Assembly: GCF_040054535.1 (NCBI RefSeq) | Contig: NC_090782.1 | Span: 18,838,501-18,902,500 of the forward strand | From: Antennarius striatus | Taxonomy: Eukaryota; Chordata; Actinopteri; Lophiiformes; Antennariidae | Direction: 5' to 3' | Length of the DNA stretch: 64,000 nt | In this document: positions 52,701 to 64,000 of the stretch, in pieces | How the letters are laid out: every line of letters starts with the position of its first letter | How positions within the stretch are numbered: the first letter of the stretch is position 1 | Position numbers and translations under genes: made by a program | Notes under the pieces: generated by a model | What the model saw: the letters and a program-made list of their open reading frames with translations, nothing else | What the model was told of the DNA's origin: nothing | Databases searched by the model: none

Positions 52701-55700
52701 TGAAGGGCTGCGCTTTTTTCTGCGTCAACAGGGTCGACCGGCAGGAAGCCAGCGTCTCGGTTACTCCAATGTCAAACACACACACATACAAACACACTCC
52801 CGCACAATGTGGCAGCACTTAAAAGGGCAGAGCACCTGTACTTCTTAGAGTAAATGCCACCACAGTTGATTCAATCTGCTAAACAAACATGACTATCAGG
52901 TGTAGCTTGTAATCAATAATATGTTTTTTTCGTTCACATAACCACCATGTTCTCCTCGGGGAGGGGGGGGGGGGGGCTTCCTAAACAGGAAGACATGATG
53001 GATAGCCTCTGACAGAACAGCTTCGTCCACACTTCCGCCTCTGATATGCCGGCTGCACGACTGACGTGACGCCTCCTCTTCTTAATCAGCGGCGCCATCA
53101 GTCAGAGCGTTGGCATCCTCCTCCCTTCTGCAGCGCTTATTGGCTGATGGGGTTGAGCTTCGTTTCCTTTTAGAAGTGGACAGTGCATTTATCGTTATGA
53201 ACCACGGAAAGCAAAATCTCACAAAACAATGCCAGAAACCATATCCCCTGCAGCTCAGTGTTCAGCTGCCGCTGCTCTGACGCACATTTTCAGACAGGCC
53301 TTAGGAGAACGGATCATGAGCTGCCCTCTGGCCTCCTTCCTGAACCTGCTGTGTTGTGAACAAAAATTGTACAGAGGTGAAAGCATGACAGTCGTTTTGT
53401 GAGTGTGTATTATTAGGAAATGGAGTTAGCGGCTGCAAATGTGTCACCAGTGACCTCGAAGCAGACGTGCTGATACTGTTAACCCCGACTCGACCAGACG
53501 GACACTCGTGTCCGGTTATCACCGTCCGTCCTGTCTGCACTCAGTCTCCCATCTGCTCATATATATAAGCTCTAAGAGTATGTCCATACTCTTATGTCTA
53601 TATTGGAGAAGCCATGTAGCTGCATAGCTTGGTCTGAAGAAGCACAACAATTAACTATGTCTTAACAAAATAACAAAATCCACTTTGTAATGGATTATTT
53701 ATCTGAAAAGAAGCTAAATTCAAAACCAGGTATAAATATGTAGTTTATTTGATTTCAGTATTTTCCGCACTATAAGGCGCGCCTTTAATGAATGGCCTAT
53801 TTTTTAAAAACTTTTCATATATAAGCGCTCTGGATTATCAGGCGCACTGTCGGTTTTTGAGAAAATCAGACGCTTCTAGGTTTGCCTTCTAGTGCGGAAA
53901 ATACTGTAATATGTTAAGTTGTGGTCTTATTGGTTGCTCTGGTTACTACCCTCTGCTATTCCAAAAATATCTTCTCTACAGGTAAGGAAAGTCAGCGACC
54001 CGTTGCTCACGAGTGTCTGGGAGAAGTTCTCCGAGTGCTCCGTCAGGTCATCAACACCTACCCTCTGCTGAACACCGTGGAGATCCTGACTGCTGCTGGC
54101 AAGCTCATATCCAAAGTCAAAGGTCAGTTGATTGTGTAGAAAAACGCAACAGAAACGCTGATGTCAGGATTCTATAATTTTAGGTTATACTTGATTCAGT
54201 TTCAAATTATTATACCAACATTTATAACTTTGCTGCGATATTGGTAGAAAAGAAAGAAACTTGGTACCTCTTTCATTACATGTAAAAAATAAATATGAGG
54301 CAAACAAAATAGTTTTGTGTTGTTTTTTCATTTTGCTGGTGCAGCAAATAAATCATTGAAAACATGAGTCACAGTTGTAGTCATGTGAATTCTGCTGCCT
54401 GAGGTTTGAAATCCGATTGTTGATCAGGTTTTGTTTTTTAACTTTCATTACCACCAAATGCACAGTATAACTGAGGTATCAGTACTTTTCTCATATTGAT
54501 CACACAGGTTGCTGTACTTTGTGTAAAGTCAGCGTAATCCAAACTACAAATGAGACGTGAACATTCAGTTGTGATTTTTCAGGTTTCCACTATGAGGTTT
54601 GTAACGAAGCTGATAAAATGGACTTTGAGAAGGCGATTGAAACCATCGCCGTCGCGTTTAGTGGCAAGTGAGTATCTGATGCTGCCTCACGATGTGTCTC
54701 TAGCCTTTTTCTTCCTCTGGTGACCTTATGGGGATTAAAGTTGTTACTTCTGTCTGACGGAAGAATTGGGTAGTGATTGTGTGTTAATGCCTTCAATGTA
54801 TCCTGTTGTTGGGAACTAGAGAGAGAAGTGCAACGATGGTGACACATTTGCATGAGGCAGAGCTGAAAACAGGAAGTGGGTTTCATGTCGTATGACACGA
54901 AGCAAAACTTGAAAATGCTGTTGACTACCTGCCCATAACCCAAAAGGAGTGTGACTGGTTGGAGAGGGACTGTAGAGGAACTGAGACCAAACTGATCAGT
55001 GAATATTAGCAACTGTGAAATCATTCAATCCATTTTAATAGAATTTTATTTATTCATATTAAGATTTTTAAATATTTTTTTTATCCTTAAAATGAATAAA
55101 AATAAATCCAAAGGTTGTGAAGGTATTTTTTTAATTGTCTTGAGTTATTGAAGTATATTGCATCAGTTTTTTTATCACATGTTAGTCTGAGCCACTTCAG
55201 GGTTTAGACATCTGTCCCAGAGCTTTGGAGGAAGTGAGTTGGCAGTTGAGATCTGCCAGACAAGCCTTCTTCCTCATTCTCTTTGTAGCCTCTCTCTGTT
55301 CGACTCCTTTTCTGTCATGAGTAAAAAACAACAAGATATGAGGCTACTTTTTCATTTTTTTGGCATGTGTTCACCTAAATCAGTATAAAAAAGAATGAGG
55401 GATATGTATGTGCTATGACAAACAATTTGAAGGCCGGAGGTTTAGAAATCCGGCTACTTTTTCGGTTCCTGTCGTACATGTTGCCATTTCTTACAAAAAC
55501 TTCTTCCTCTCTTTTTTATTTCATTTTAAAGTCAATGCCTCTCTCAGACACTGTTCATACACTTGGATTATTAGTACCACGTTCTGCATATGAAGCATTA
55601 TATATATTTTTTGCTTTTGTCATTTTTGCATATGTCAAGAATGTGTTGTTTCTCCTCAGTGTGTCTGAACTGCTGATGGGAGAGGTGGACAGTAGCACAC

Positions 55701-58700
55701 TGCTCTCCCTGCTACCCACTGAGAAAAGCAAAGTGAGTAAACACTTATGGAAAAGTTGCCCATTTCATAAAAATATCGGGGCTATCAAACACAGACAGCA
55801 ACAGTGAAAGATGTAGGATCATCCATGAATTATCCCACGCCTGAAGTGTTTCTGTGTCCTACGTTTGTGCTGTGGACATCCCCGTAGATGAGCCGGGGGT
55901 CGAGATGCTACGGGTGTCGCTGCTCTGTGGCTCTTCATGCCCTATTTGACTGTGTACAGTTCAATGATAAAAAATTATAAATATGAGCAACAGCTTCATC
56001 TTTTTCTCCGTTTAAACACGACACATGCAGCGTTTATCACCTGAAGATGCTTGACTGCAGACATCTCAGGTTTTCATAGTATATTATCACCCCAAATAAG
56101 GTTCCCCTCCCATCTTTACAATGGACGAAGGAACTAATTTCTCAGTTGACAACAAACCTTCATCTGTCTTTGTCGTCTGCTCTGGTAGTCCATGGAGAAC
56201 CTGTACACGGCGACAGGTCAGGGAGGAGACGGAGGAGCGTTCAGGAGCGACCTGCAGGACGTGGGTAGGCATCCACCTCACCGTCGACTGCGCTGTCATT
56301 CACGTGGATGATACTTACGCTCCTGCATTTTCTATTCCTCCATTCACACTTATTACTCTGTCTTACTCTTTCATCTATTCACATCCACAGACTGACTGAC
56401 ACCTGATCAGTGCACCAACTTGCTACCAGCTGCAGACACAAAACCGATATTGAAAATTCCAGCATTAAAACATAGATTTCTCCATTGAAAGATAAAGGAT
56501 GATCGGAGTTATCCCTTTAGTCTTCCTCAGCTACGAACATTTTCCATTTAAGAAACAGTGTTGGCTGTGATTTCAACAGTGTCTGTGTTTGCGTGTTGAT
56601 ACACAGGCAGAATTGAGGAAGTGGACGTGATCCTGCAGCGCAGCGAGGGAGGGGTGGAGTCTGCTCTGCTCTATGCCAAAACCATTTCCAGGTACATGAA
56701 GGACCTGATGAACTACGTGGAGAAGAGAACTTCACTGGGTACGTGGGGCTTAATCCTTTAGTGGATTAACGTAACGCAATGACTCCACAGTTGGCCTTTT
56801 TATGGATAAACAATAAATCATGAATACGTGAACGAGTGTTTTACAGTTGTCCTCTTAATTACTCTTCTCTTTTGTTGTACCAGAGACTGAATTTGCCAAA
56901 GGTCTCCAGAGATTATACCAGTCCTGCAAACACAGCATAACACATGTAAACCTCCATTTCTTTCACTTGTTATATTTCTCTCTGGTGGTGCCGAATGTTA
57001 AAACAGCTTTTCAACCCAATGTTTGTTGGATATCAAACCTCTTTTTATGATTCTTTTTTTCATTCCAGCCCCACATGCCCCTCTTCTCCATCTACTCCCT
57101 GGCTCTGGAGCAAGACCAGGAACAGAGTGTGGGGCTGCAGCAGGCCAACATCACTCTACACAACCAGACCTTCATCCAGGTAAACTTGACTGAAATGTAC
57201 AGCGTGATGCAAAAACGCTTGAATCAGTCACGCCGCCATTAAAGTTGTCATGATTCGTGTTTGTGCGTCTGTGCAGCCTCTGCTGCAGCGTCGACAAGAG
57301 CATGAAAAGAGACGGAAGGAGATCAAGGAACACTGGATTCGAGCCAAGAGAAAACTGGTGTGTTCCCTCACTTCATCATGTGACACAAGTAGTAGTTGAC
57401 GGTTTAATTTAGCTGCTACTAACAACAAATCATTTATCTTTGTTTAAGATGGAGTGTGAGGCGAACCTGCGAAAAGCAAAACAAGCCTTTATAGGTCGCT
57501 GCGAGGAATACGATAAGGCCAAAATGGCAGCCTGCCGAGCCGAGGAAGAAGGAGGAGGATCTACAGCGAAGCATGTGGAGAAAAAGAAGCGGTTGGAGGA
57601 AGAGGCTCGCTGCAAGGTTCTTGTTATTTTGTGTTTTTTAATCAGTCTTTTCATTGCTTTTCAGTAACATGTGGTTCATTCGGAACTGAATATACATTCC
57701 TCCACATGTCATGATAACATTGCCTACTCATACAGAAGACACAGAATACAATTTGTGAATTGAAAATTAAATTTTGTTTTTTGCACAGGCAGACGAGGCG
57801 GAGGCCACTTACCGGACATGTATCGCTGACGCCATCACTCAGCAGCTGGAGCTGGAGCACACAAAGGTCTCGGTGCTGAGGCAGCTGCAGGACATCATCA
57901 AACAGAGCGACCAGACCCTCCGCTCAGTGAGAGCATGCACAAACACACACACCAATATGCCTAAGTGTTGGCATGCATGTACTCCTCCCCTGATATTCTA
58001 CCCCCTACCAGGCGACCATCTCCTACTACCAGCTCATGCACATGCAGACAGTCGCCTTGCCGGTCCACTACCAGACTCTGTGTGAGAGCAGCAAGCTGTA
58101 TGACCCAGGACAGCAGTATGCCGCTCATGTCCGAGACCTGCAGCTGCCGGAGCAGCCGACGGTTTACTACACTTATGAGAACTACTGTCCCTCCAGTTCA
58201 TCACAGTAAGAGCTGAAATATTGAAGACAAAGAACACTGAGAAATAATTCAAAGCATCAAGTGCAGGCAATTAGCTTACTAAGACTACTGTAAATGAAAT
58301 TTAAGAAGGCTGCACTTCTTCAAATCTGCACTTCAAAAAAATATGATATTGAACTCTCAACAAGACAGCTCATATTCATTTTCCAAAATGTTGAACTATT
58401 TAGATAAATTTTCCACAAGAAAAAAACTCTTTCCACTTGTTGCAGCTATGGCCACAGACCAAGGAATGACAGTTTCAACACAGAGCAATCGAGCCACGCT
58501 GACAGTCCATCCATCAGAGTGGACACAGTGTGTGGGGATAACAGAGACGCTGAGATCCAACGAAAGAGTGAGTGATGCTGAATGTTGCTCTACTTGTCAT
58601 CGAGTCAAAAAAGAATTTTCTTCAATCCTGTAGCTCCTGTGTTCATTTTATTTCGTATTTATGCCATTCACATTTACAGTGGACATGTTTTAACAGGTTT

Positions 58701-61432
58701 TCTTAGTGTTAAAGTTATTTAAATGGATATATGGAACAATTTAACCACATAAGCACATTATGCTTTATATCATTCTTAGGGCTGGGCCACAAGTCATGGG
58801 GTTCGACAGTGAGTGATGATAGTGTTGGAGGAGAGGGAACCCTAGAGTCTCCTACTGCCAGCTCGAGTGAGTCAAAACTCTTGCAGCATTTGAAAATTAG
58901 AATAATTTTATTGTTTTTCCCTCTTCAACGTGAAGGCCTGTAGCATGTCTGAGAGAATATATTTGTGTATAATCTCAGGCGACATCAGTAAAATTGCTCG
59001 GACGTCGTCCACTGGAACAATGTCATCCAATGAGGATGCAGACGAAAAAGACGGAAATGTAACCTCCTTTGAAACGCAAAGTAAGTTTATCGTCTGGTGA
59101 CATGTCTGTATAGTAACATGGACAAAATGCCAATACTGAAGGGGAAAATGCATACATTTGCTATTGTATTTCCTAAATGTCAGTCTTTGTCTTCAGATAT
59201 CAACGGCATGGATCCTGATGTCGCCGTCTCCGCCCGACCGTTCCGTAATATCGGCCTGTCCAAAGCAGCCCAGACCCACCGGATGAGAAAGCTACGGACT
59301 CCAGCTAAATGCCGCGAGTGTGACAGCTATGTGTACTTTCAGGGCGCCGAGTGTGAAGAGGTGAGACCTTCATGCTTGCCACCATCCAGCATGTAGGACA
59401 GAAACTCCTACTGTGAGTGTTTGCAGATGAAGTCAGTACCTTATTCTTTGTCCTCAGTGTTTCCTGGCCTGTCACAAGCGCTGTCTGGAGACGCTGGCCA
59501 TCCAGTGCGGTCACAAGAAGCTGCAGGGACGTCTGCAGCTGTTTGGCAGGGAGTTTTCTCAGGTTGCAAGCTGTGCTAGTGATGGCATCCCCTTCATCGT
59601 CACCAAGTGTATCTCAGAGATAGAGAGACGGGCGCTCAAGATGAAGGTAAGACGGGGAATTTTACTGTGTTACAGTCAATTCATGATATCTGAAACACCC
59701 GGGAGTGTTAATGATCAACCTCCTCCTTGCAGGGCATCTATAGAGTGAATGGGGTTAAGACTCGGGTGGAGAAGCTGTGTCAGGCTTTCGAGAATGGCAA
59801 AGAGCTGGTGGAGCTGTCCCAATGTTCTCCACATGATATCAGCAATGTCCTCAAGCTTTACCTCAGACAGGTACTGGTGATAGCCAGGCTCTTGTTTGAT
59901 GTGCGAGCATAAAACCTGTTCATACTCAAGTCTATCATGTTACCAGAGAATCATGCCAACTGTGTTGCTCTGAATTAGTTCATCTGTAAACTCATATTAA
60001 ACAGTTCTTTCCTCCTCTTCTGTTCTCATTTTTGAGACCAGCTTTTACCTGAACTTGGTCTTTTCCTTACTTCCGCCAGCTGCCAGAGCCAATTATTCCA
60101 TTCCGCTTGTACAACAGTTTGATGGGTTTGGCCAAAGAGAGTTTGCAGAGTGAAACAGAGTCACCTGAGGGAGAGGAGGCTCAGCCAATCAGTGTTAACG
60201 CAGTGATGGGTAGGGGGCAAGAACTGGTGGATCTGGGTCCTGACACAGACTCAGAGGTGCTGACCCTGGTGGACAAGCTGAAAGGCCTTCTGAATGACCT
60301 GCCTAAGGCTAACATTGCTACGCTGCGCTACATCATTCGCCATCTGCGGAGGTCAGTTTTGAAAAAGTCGGTTCAGACATTGTCATTGTCATCAGTGCTT
60401 ACATCACTGATGCTTTATCCCTCCGCTGTTCCTCTTCCCAGGATTGCCGAACTAGAAGAAGATAACAAGATGAGTCCCAGTAACTTGGGTATTGTGTTTG
60501 GTCCCTCATTGATGCGTCCCCGTCCTACAGGGGCCACAATATCTCTATCCTCTCTGGTTGACTACCCCCACCAGGCACGCATTGTGGAGGCCCTCATAGT
60601 ATTCTATTCATCCATCTTCCAGTCCAAAGTTCAGTCTCAGACCCGCAAAACCTGTCGCACTGCTTCCACCTCCACTCAGCAGGTAAGACCGCCTCATTTG
60701 GAGCTACAATCATGATTTATTGACAACTTTTTCCTCCTGAATTTCATGTTTTATGTGTTGAGATGCACGTTTTCTTTGAAACATTTCCTTCATCTCCTCC
60801 TGGGCTCAGAGCAACACTGAAGATGACAAGGAGACCAACTCTGCTGTTGGAGATGAAGATGGAGGCAATGAGGAGCAAAAAAAGTTGGAATCTGATAAGA
60901 TGGAGGAGGGATGCGGTAAGATAATGCTTTGTCACATGAATTGAATACACATTTGTAATTTCTAATATATGACACTTTTCCACTCCGCTCAGAGAGTTCA
61001 TTAGGATCACTTGCATCCAGTGAACAGCTCCCAGACACTGACTCAGAGCTGGATGAGAGTGGCCAGAGGACCACAAACTCCAAGTTGGGGAAGGAGGAGA
61101 GTGAAGCGAGTATGGACGATGATCAGCTAACCAACAAGGACAATGTGGACCAGTCTGCAGCTCACACCGACACAGAACAAGAGGCCGATCAGGACTATGA
61201 GAACCCGGAGGGAGCAACGCCCCCAGCAGTGCCAGACAGCAAGCCTCCAGATGACGAGACGGGGGCAGAGCAGGACCTGAGCAGCTCTCTGGCTGAGCTC
61301 AACGTGAACCAATCCAACAATAACTACCCCTGTTCCCCCAAACTGAGACTGTCAGGGCTTCCACTGGTATGCCTGTGTGGAAAGAATTTACCCCTGACCA
61401 GAAACAGGGACAGTGAGCCAGAATTTGTCTGA
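49763..61432 (+). CDS. arhgap45: Rho GTPase-activating protein 45 (HMHA1), complete, 24 exons
   Basis: A GAP that inactivates Rho-family GTPases at membranes bound through its F-BAR domain; in mammals it acts mainly in blood cells. Exons: 49763-50041, 50935-51184, 52021-52203, 53982-54122, 54583-54667, 55660-55732, 56189-56264, 56607-56738, 56884-56945, 57069-57179, 57277-57357, 57449-57616, 57789-57926, 58012-58205, 58446-58567, 58780-58866, 58979-59080, 59197-59360, 59458-59646, 59733-59870, 60080-60351, 60442-60682, 60810-60915, 60993-61432. Phases agree, giving 1,277 residues from this ATG (human about 1,136). The F-BAR region spans roughly 310-640. A C1 zinc finger (CREC...CEECFLACHKRC) lies near 795-840. 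The RhoGAP domain spans roughly 862-1085, with the arginine finger in GIYRVNG at about 883. The C terminus PEFV resembles a PDZ ligand. The start is uncertain: MFARKKRELIKTPSISKK at 49946 matches the usual human start and has a better Kozak context (A at -3). Confidence 0.96.
50384..50500 (+). CDS. arhgap45: Alternative first exon of arhgap45 (39 codons)
   Basis: An ATG with A at -3 opens a 39-codon frame, beginning MLKRGVKCSFNPYSTSERFK and rich in Lys and Arg, that ends exactly at a GTATGC donor in phase 0. That is the same phase as the main first exon, so it would splice cleanly onto exon 50935-51184 and replace the MCDSGRR or MFARKKREL N terminus. I do not recognise the peptide with certainty. 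A chance coding frame is possible, but the ATG, donor and matching phase together favour a real alternative promoter and exon. Confidence 0.55.
51249..51415. mobile_element. Short MITE of the same family as 20468-21838
   Basis: 167 bp with TA on both sides. The right end reads CGCCTTATAGTGCGGAAAAT, and the left end CAATATTTTCCC is a decayed version of the same terminus. The AAGGCGCACC and GTGCACCTTATAG motifs are shared. It lies in the arhgap45 intron 51185-52020 and has no coding capacity. Confidence 0.75.
52957..52976. repeat. Poly-G tract in an arhgap45 intron
   Basis: A run of about 20 bases interrupted by a single A, within the intron 52204-53981. Confidence 0.9.
53756..53906. mobile_element. 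Short MITE, third copy of the same family
   Basis: 151 bp starting CAGTATTTTCCGCACTATAA and ending CTAGTGCGGAAAATACTG, with matching terminal inverted repeats and an internal AGGCGCAC. TA follows the right end, but the left flank is TT, so the target duplication is not clean. It lies 75 bp before the arhgap45 exon at 53982. Confidence 0.78.
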
Positions 61433-61830
61433 TATTATCAGTCATGTATACGATGTCACTTAAGAGTTCAGTAGCAGGGATCTGTGCTCAATAAAATCCA
61501 GGGTTGTGTTTCATGAAGTTTTTGATTAGTGCCGTTTTCATGTGTCCTTTGCACGCTTCCTGTTGATGGATTTACTCCTGTCAAGGTTTTGACCCAAATT
61601 ATACCTCTTTCTGCCAGTTTATATTTTTTAAATGATTTACTTGTTGCTCTTAAAAGCTTATGGTAAGTCACATAGTAATGTGAGCAAAATTTCCAAGCAA
61701 GTTAATGTGCCGGTGGTTTTCTTTCAGCAATAAATTTAAAAGATAAAAAGTTTAGCAGTTTCTTATAAATGTTGCTTGTATTCACTTGTTTTAGATGTGT
61801 GTTCCATTTTAATAAACATTTTAAAATGAT
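61433..61830 (+). other. arhgap45: arhgap45 3' UTR
   Basis: Three candidate AATAAA signals follow the stop: 61490-61495, 61729-61734 and 61811-61816. The first, 58 bp after the stop, would leave a very short UTR; the last is followed by T-rich DNA. Confidence 0.5.
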
Positions 61831-62180
61831 TAAGGTCTTGACTCATCTAATGCTGTTTCATAGATCAAACTGGTAAGTTGAAATGTACAGTAACAATGTT
61901 TTCTTCCTATAGCATATCCAGATAATTGTGACAGAACTAATGGAACAGTTTAATACGTACTTTAATAACTACAGCAGATCTAAAAGCTTCAGTCCACAGA
62001 AGCAACAGCTTTTCAAAAGTAAAATAAAATAAACAATTACAATGTGATAAATGTAAAACTTTGAAAATATACATGAATAAAAAGGATCAAAGTCAAAACA
62101 TTTTTTGGAAATGTTTATTAAATTGGTAATTACAGGAAAAACTTGACAAAATGGAGAAAAAATGGAGAAAAAGCCCTGGA
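61831..62180. other. Spacer between convergent arhgap45 and polr2e
   Basis: AT-rich DNA with no gene, lying between the tails of two genes that face each other. A minus-strand AATAAA at 62114-62119 may serve polr2e. Confidence 0.5.
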
Positions 62181-62202
62181 AAATAAAACACACAAAAGAT
62201 GA

Positions 62203-62208
62203 TTTATT
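62203..62208 (-). terminator. Candidate polr2e poly(A) signal
   Basis: TTTATT on the plus strand, AATAAA on the minus strand, about 335 bp after the polr2e stop. A second one lies at 62114-62119. Confidence 0.5.
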
Positions 62209-62540
62209 CAACACACGTAGATTACTGTAGACTTGTTGCCACAAGTTATAAGTCACAGCTTCCACTGAAACAGATCTTATCAACCCAAGTAGCTAATATA
62301 AAACCTGCAGTATCTTTAAATTTCAACTTTCACATTGCAGTTTACATCCATGATTCTTACTGAAGAGTCAGAACTTGGAGCAGCGATAAGCTCTTGAAGC
62401 TCAATGTCGGCAACAACACTGGGGTTTAAATCTGGTTTATATGAGATGTTGCTATAGAATAGTCTGATTTTTATGTGTCTGACAGGCAAGACCCTTTTCC
62501 TGAAAAGGACAAATATATGGAAAGCACACTGACCTGTCTG

Positions 62541-63798
<1,258 letters not shown>

Positions 63799-63841
63799 CT
63801 GCAATGTAGAAATATGTCATTTTACATTATTACTGTATATT

Positions 63842-63931
63842 AGTTTGCCTGTGGACCTGAGGAAAACAGAGAATGCGGACATTTTTAAAAGCAAACTCAA
63901 GACCCACCTTTTTAACTTGGCTTTTAACTAA
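63842..63931 (+). mobile_element. LINE ORF2 C-terminal remnant (Rex/CR1-type)
   Basis: The plus strand reads SLPVDLR, then FKSKLKTHLFNLAFN and a stop. This is the typical C-terminal end of reverse-transcriptase ORFs of fish Rex1/CR1/L2-type LINEs. A TTATTATTA-rich tail follows. About 30 codons remain. It lies in a polr2e intron, antisense to that gene. Confidence 0.7.
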
Positions 63932-64000
63932 AAATTTAATTTTTTATTATTATTACTTTTAACCTTTTAGCCTGGCTCTTAATTGAATCGCATTTAATTA

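Overview
The window is genomic DNA of a ray-finned (teleost) fish. Four vertebrate genes are encoded in short exons with GT-AG introns. The introns and gaps carry very long (GT)n/(CA)n microsatellites, fish-type non-LTR retrotransposon tails, a tRNA-derived SINE and TA-flanked MITEs. The species cannot be named from the sequence. No operon, CRISPR array, phage or bacterial feature is present.

Layout. 1-8,802: no exon recognised, probably a 5' intron or leader of sbno2, rich in microsatellites. 8,803-26,409 (+): sbno2, 28 coding exons found, N terminus missing. 26,410-33,921: sbno2 3' UTR, a gap, and a candidate tjp3 promoter and leader exon near 30.9-31.2 kb. 33,922-48,181 (+): tjp3 (ZO-3), 30 coding exons, complete. 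48,182-49,762: tjp3 3' UTR and the arhgap45 promoter. 49,763-61,432 (+): arhgap45 (HMHA1), 24 coding exons plus one alternative first exon. 61,433-62,540: facing 3' UTRs. 62,541-63,798 (-): the last five exons of polr2e (RPB5), with its 5' end beyond the window. A LINE tail lies in a polr2e intron at the right edge.

The genes do not form one pathway: a helicase-like transcriptional regulator, a tight-junction scaffold, a Rho-family GAP with an F-BAR domain, and a shared RNA polymerase subunit. The arrangement resembles human 19p13.3, where ARHGAP45 and POLR2E are also tail to tail and SBNO2 is close by. Here tjp3 sits between sbno2 and arhgap45, and I see no gpx4.

The best leads are: a tandem array of alternating exon pairs that enlarges the PDZ2-PDZ3 linker of tjp3; two U12-type (minor spliceosome) introns, one in sbno2 and one in polr2e; an unexplained alternative first exon in arhgap45; and three copies of one TA-flanked MITE family, one of them carrying about 1.1 kb of extra sequence. 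I found no wholly new biological system.
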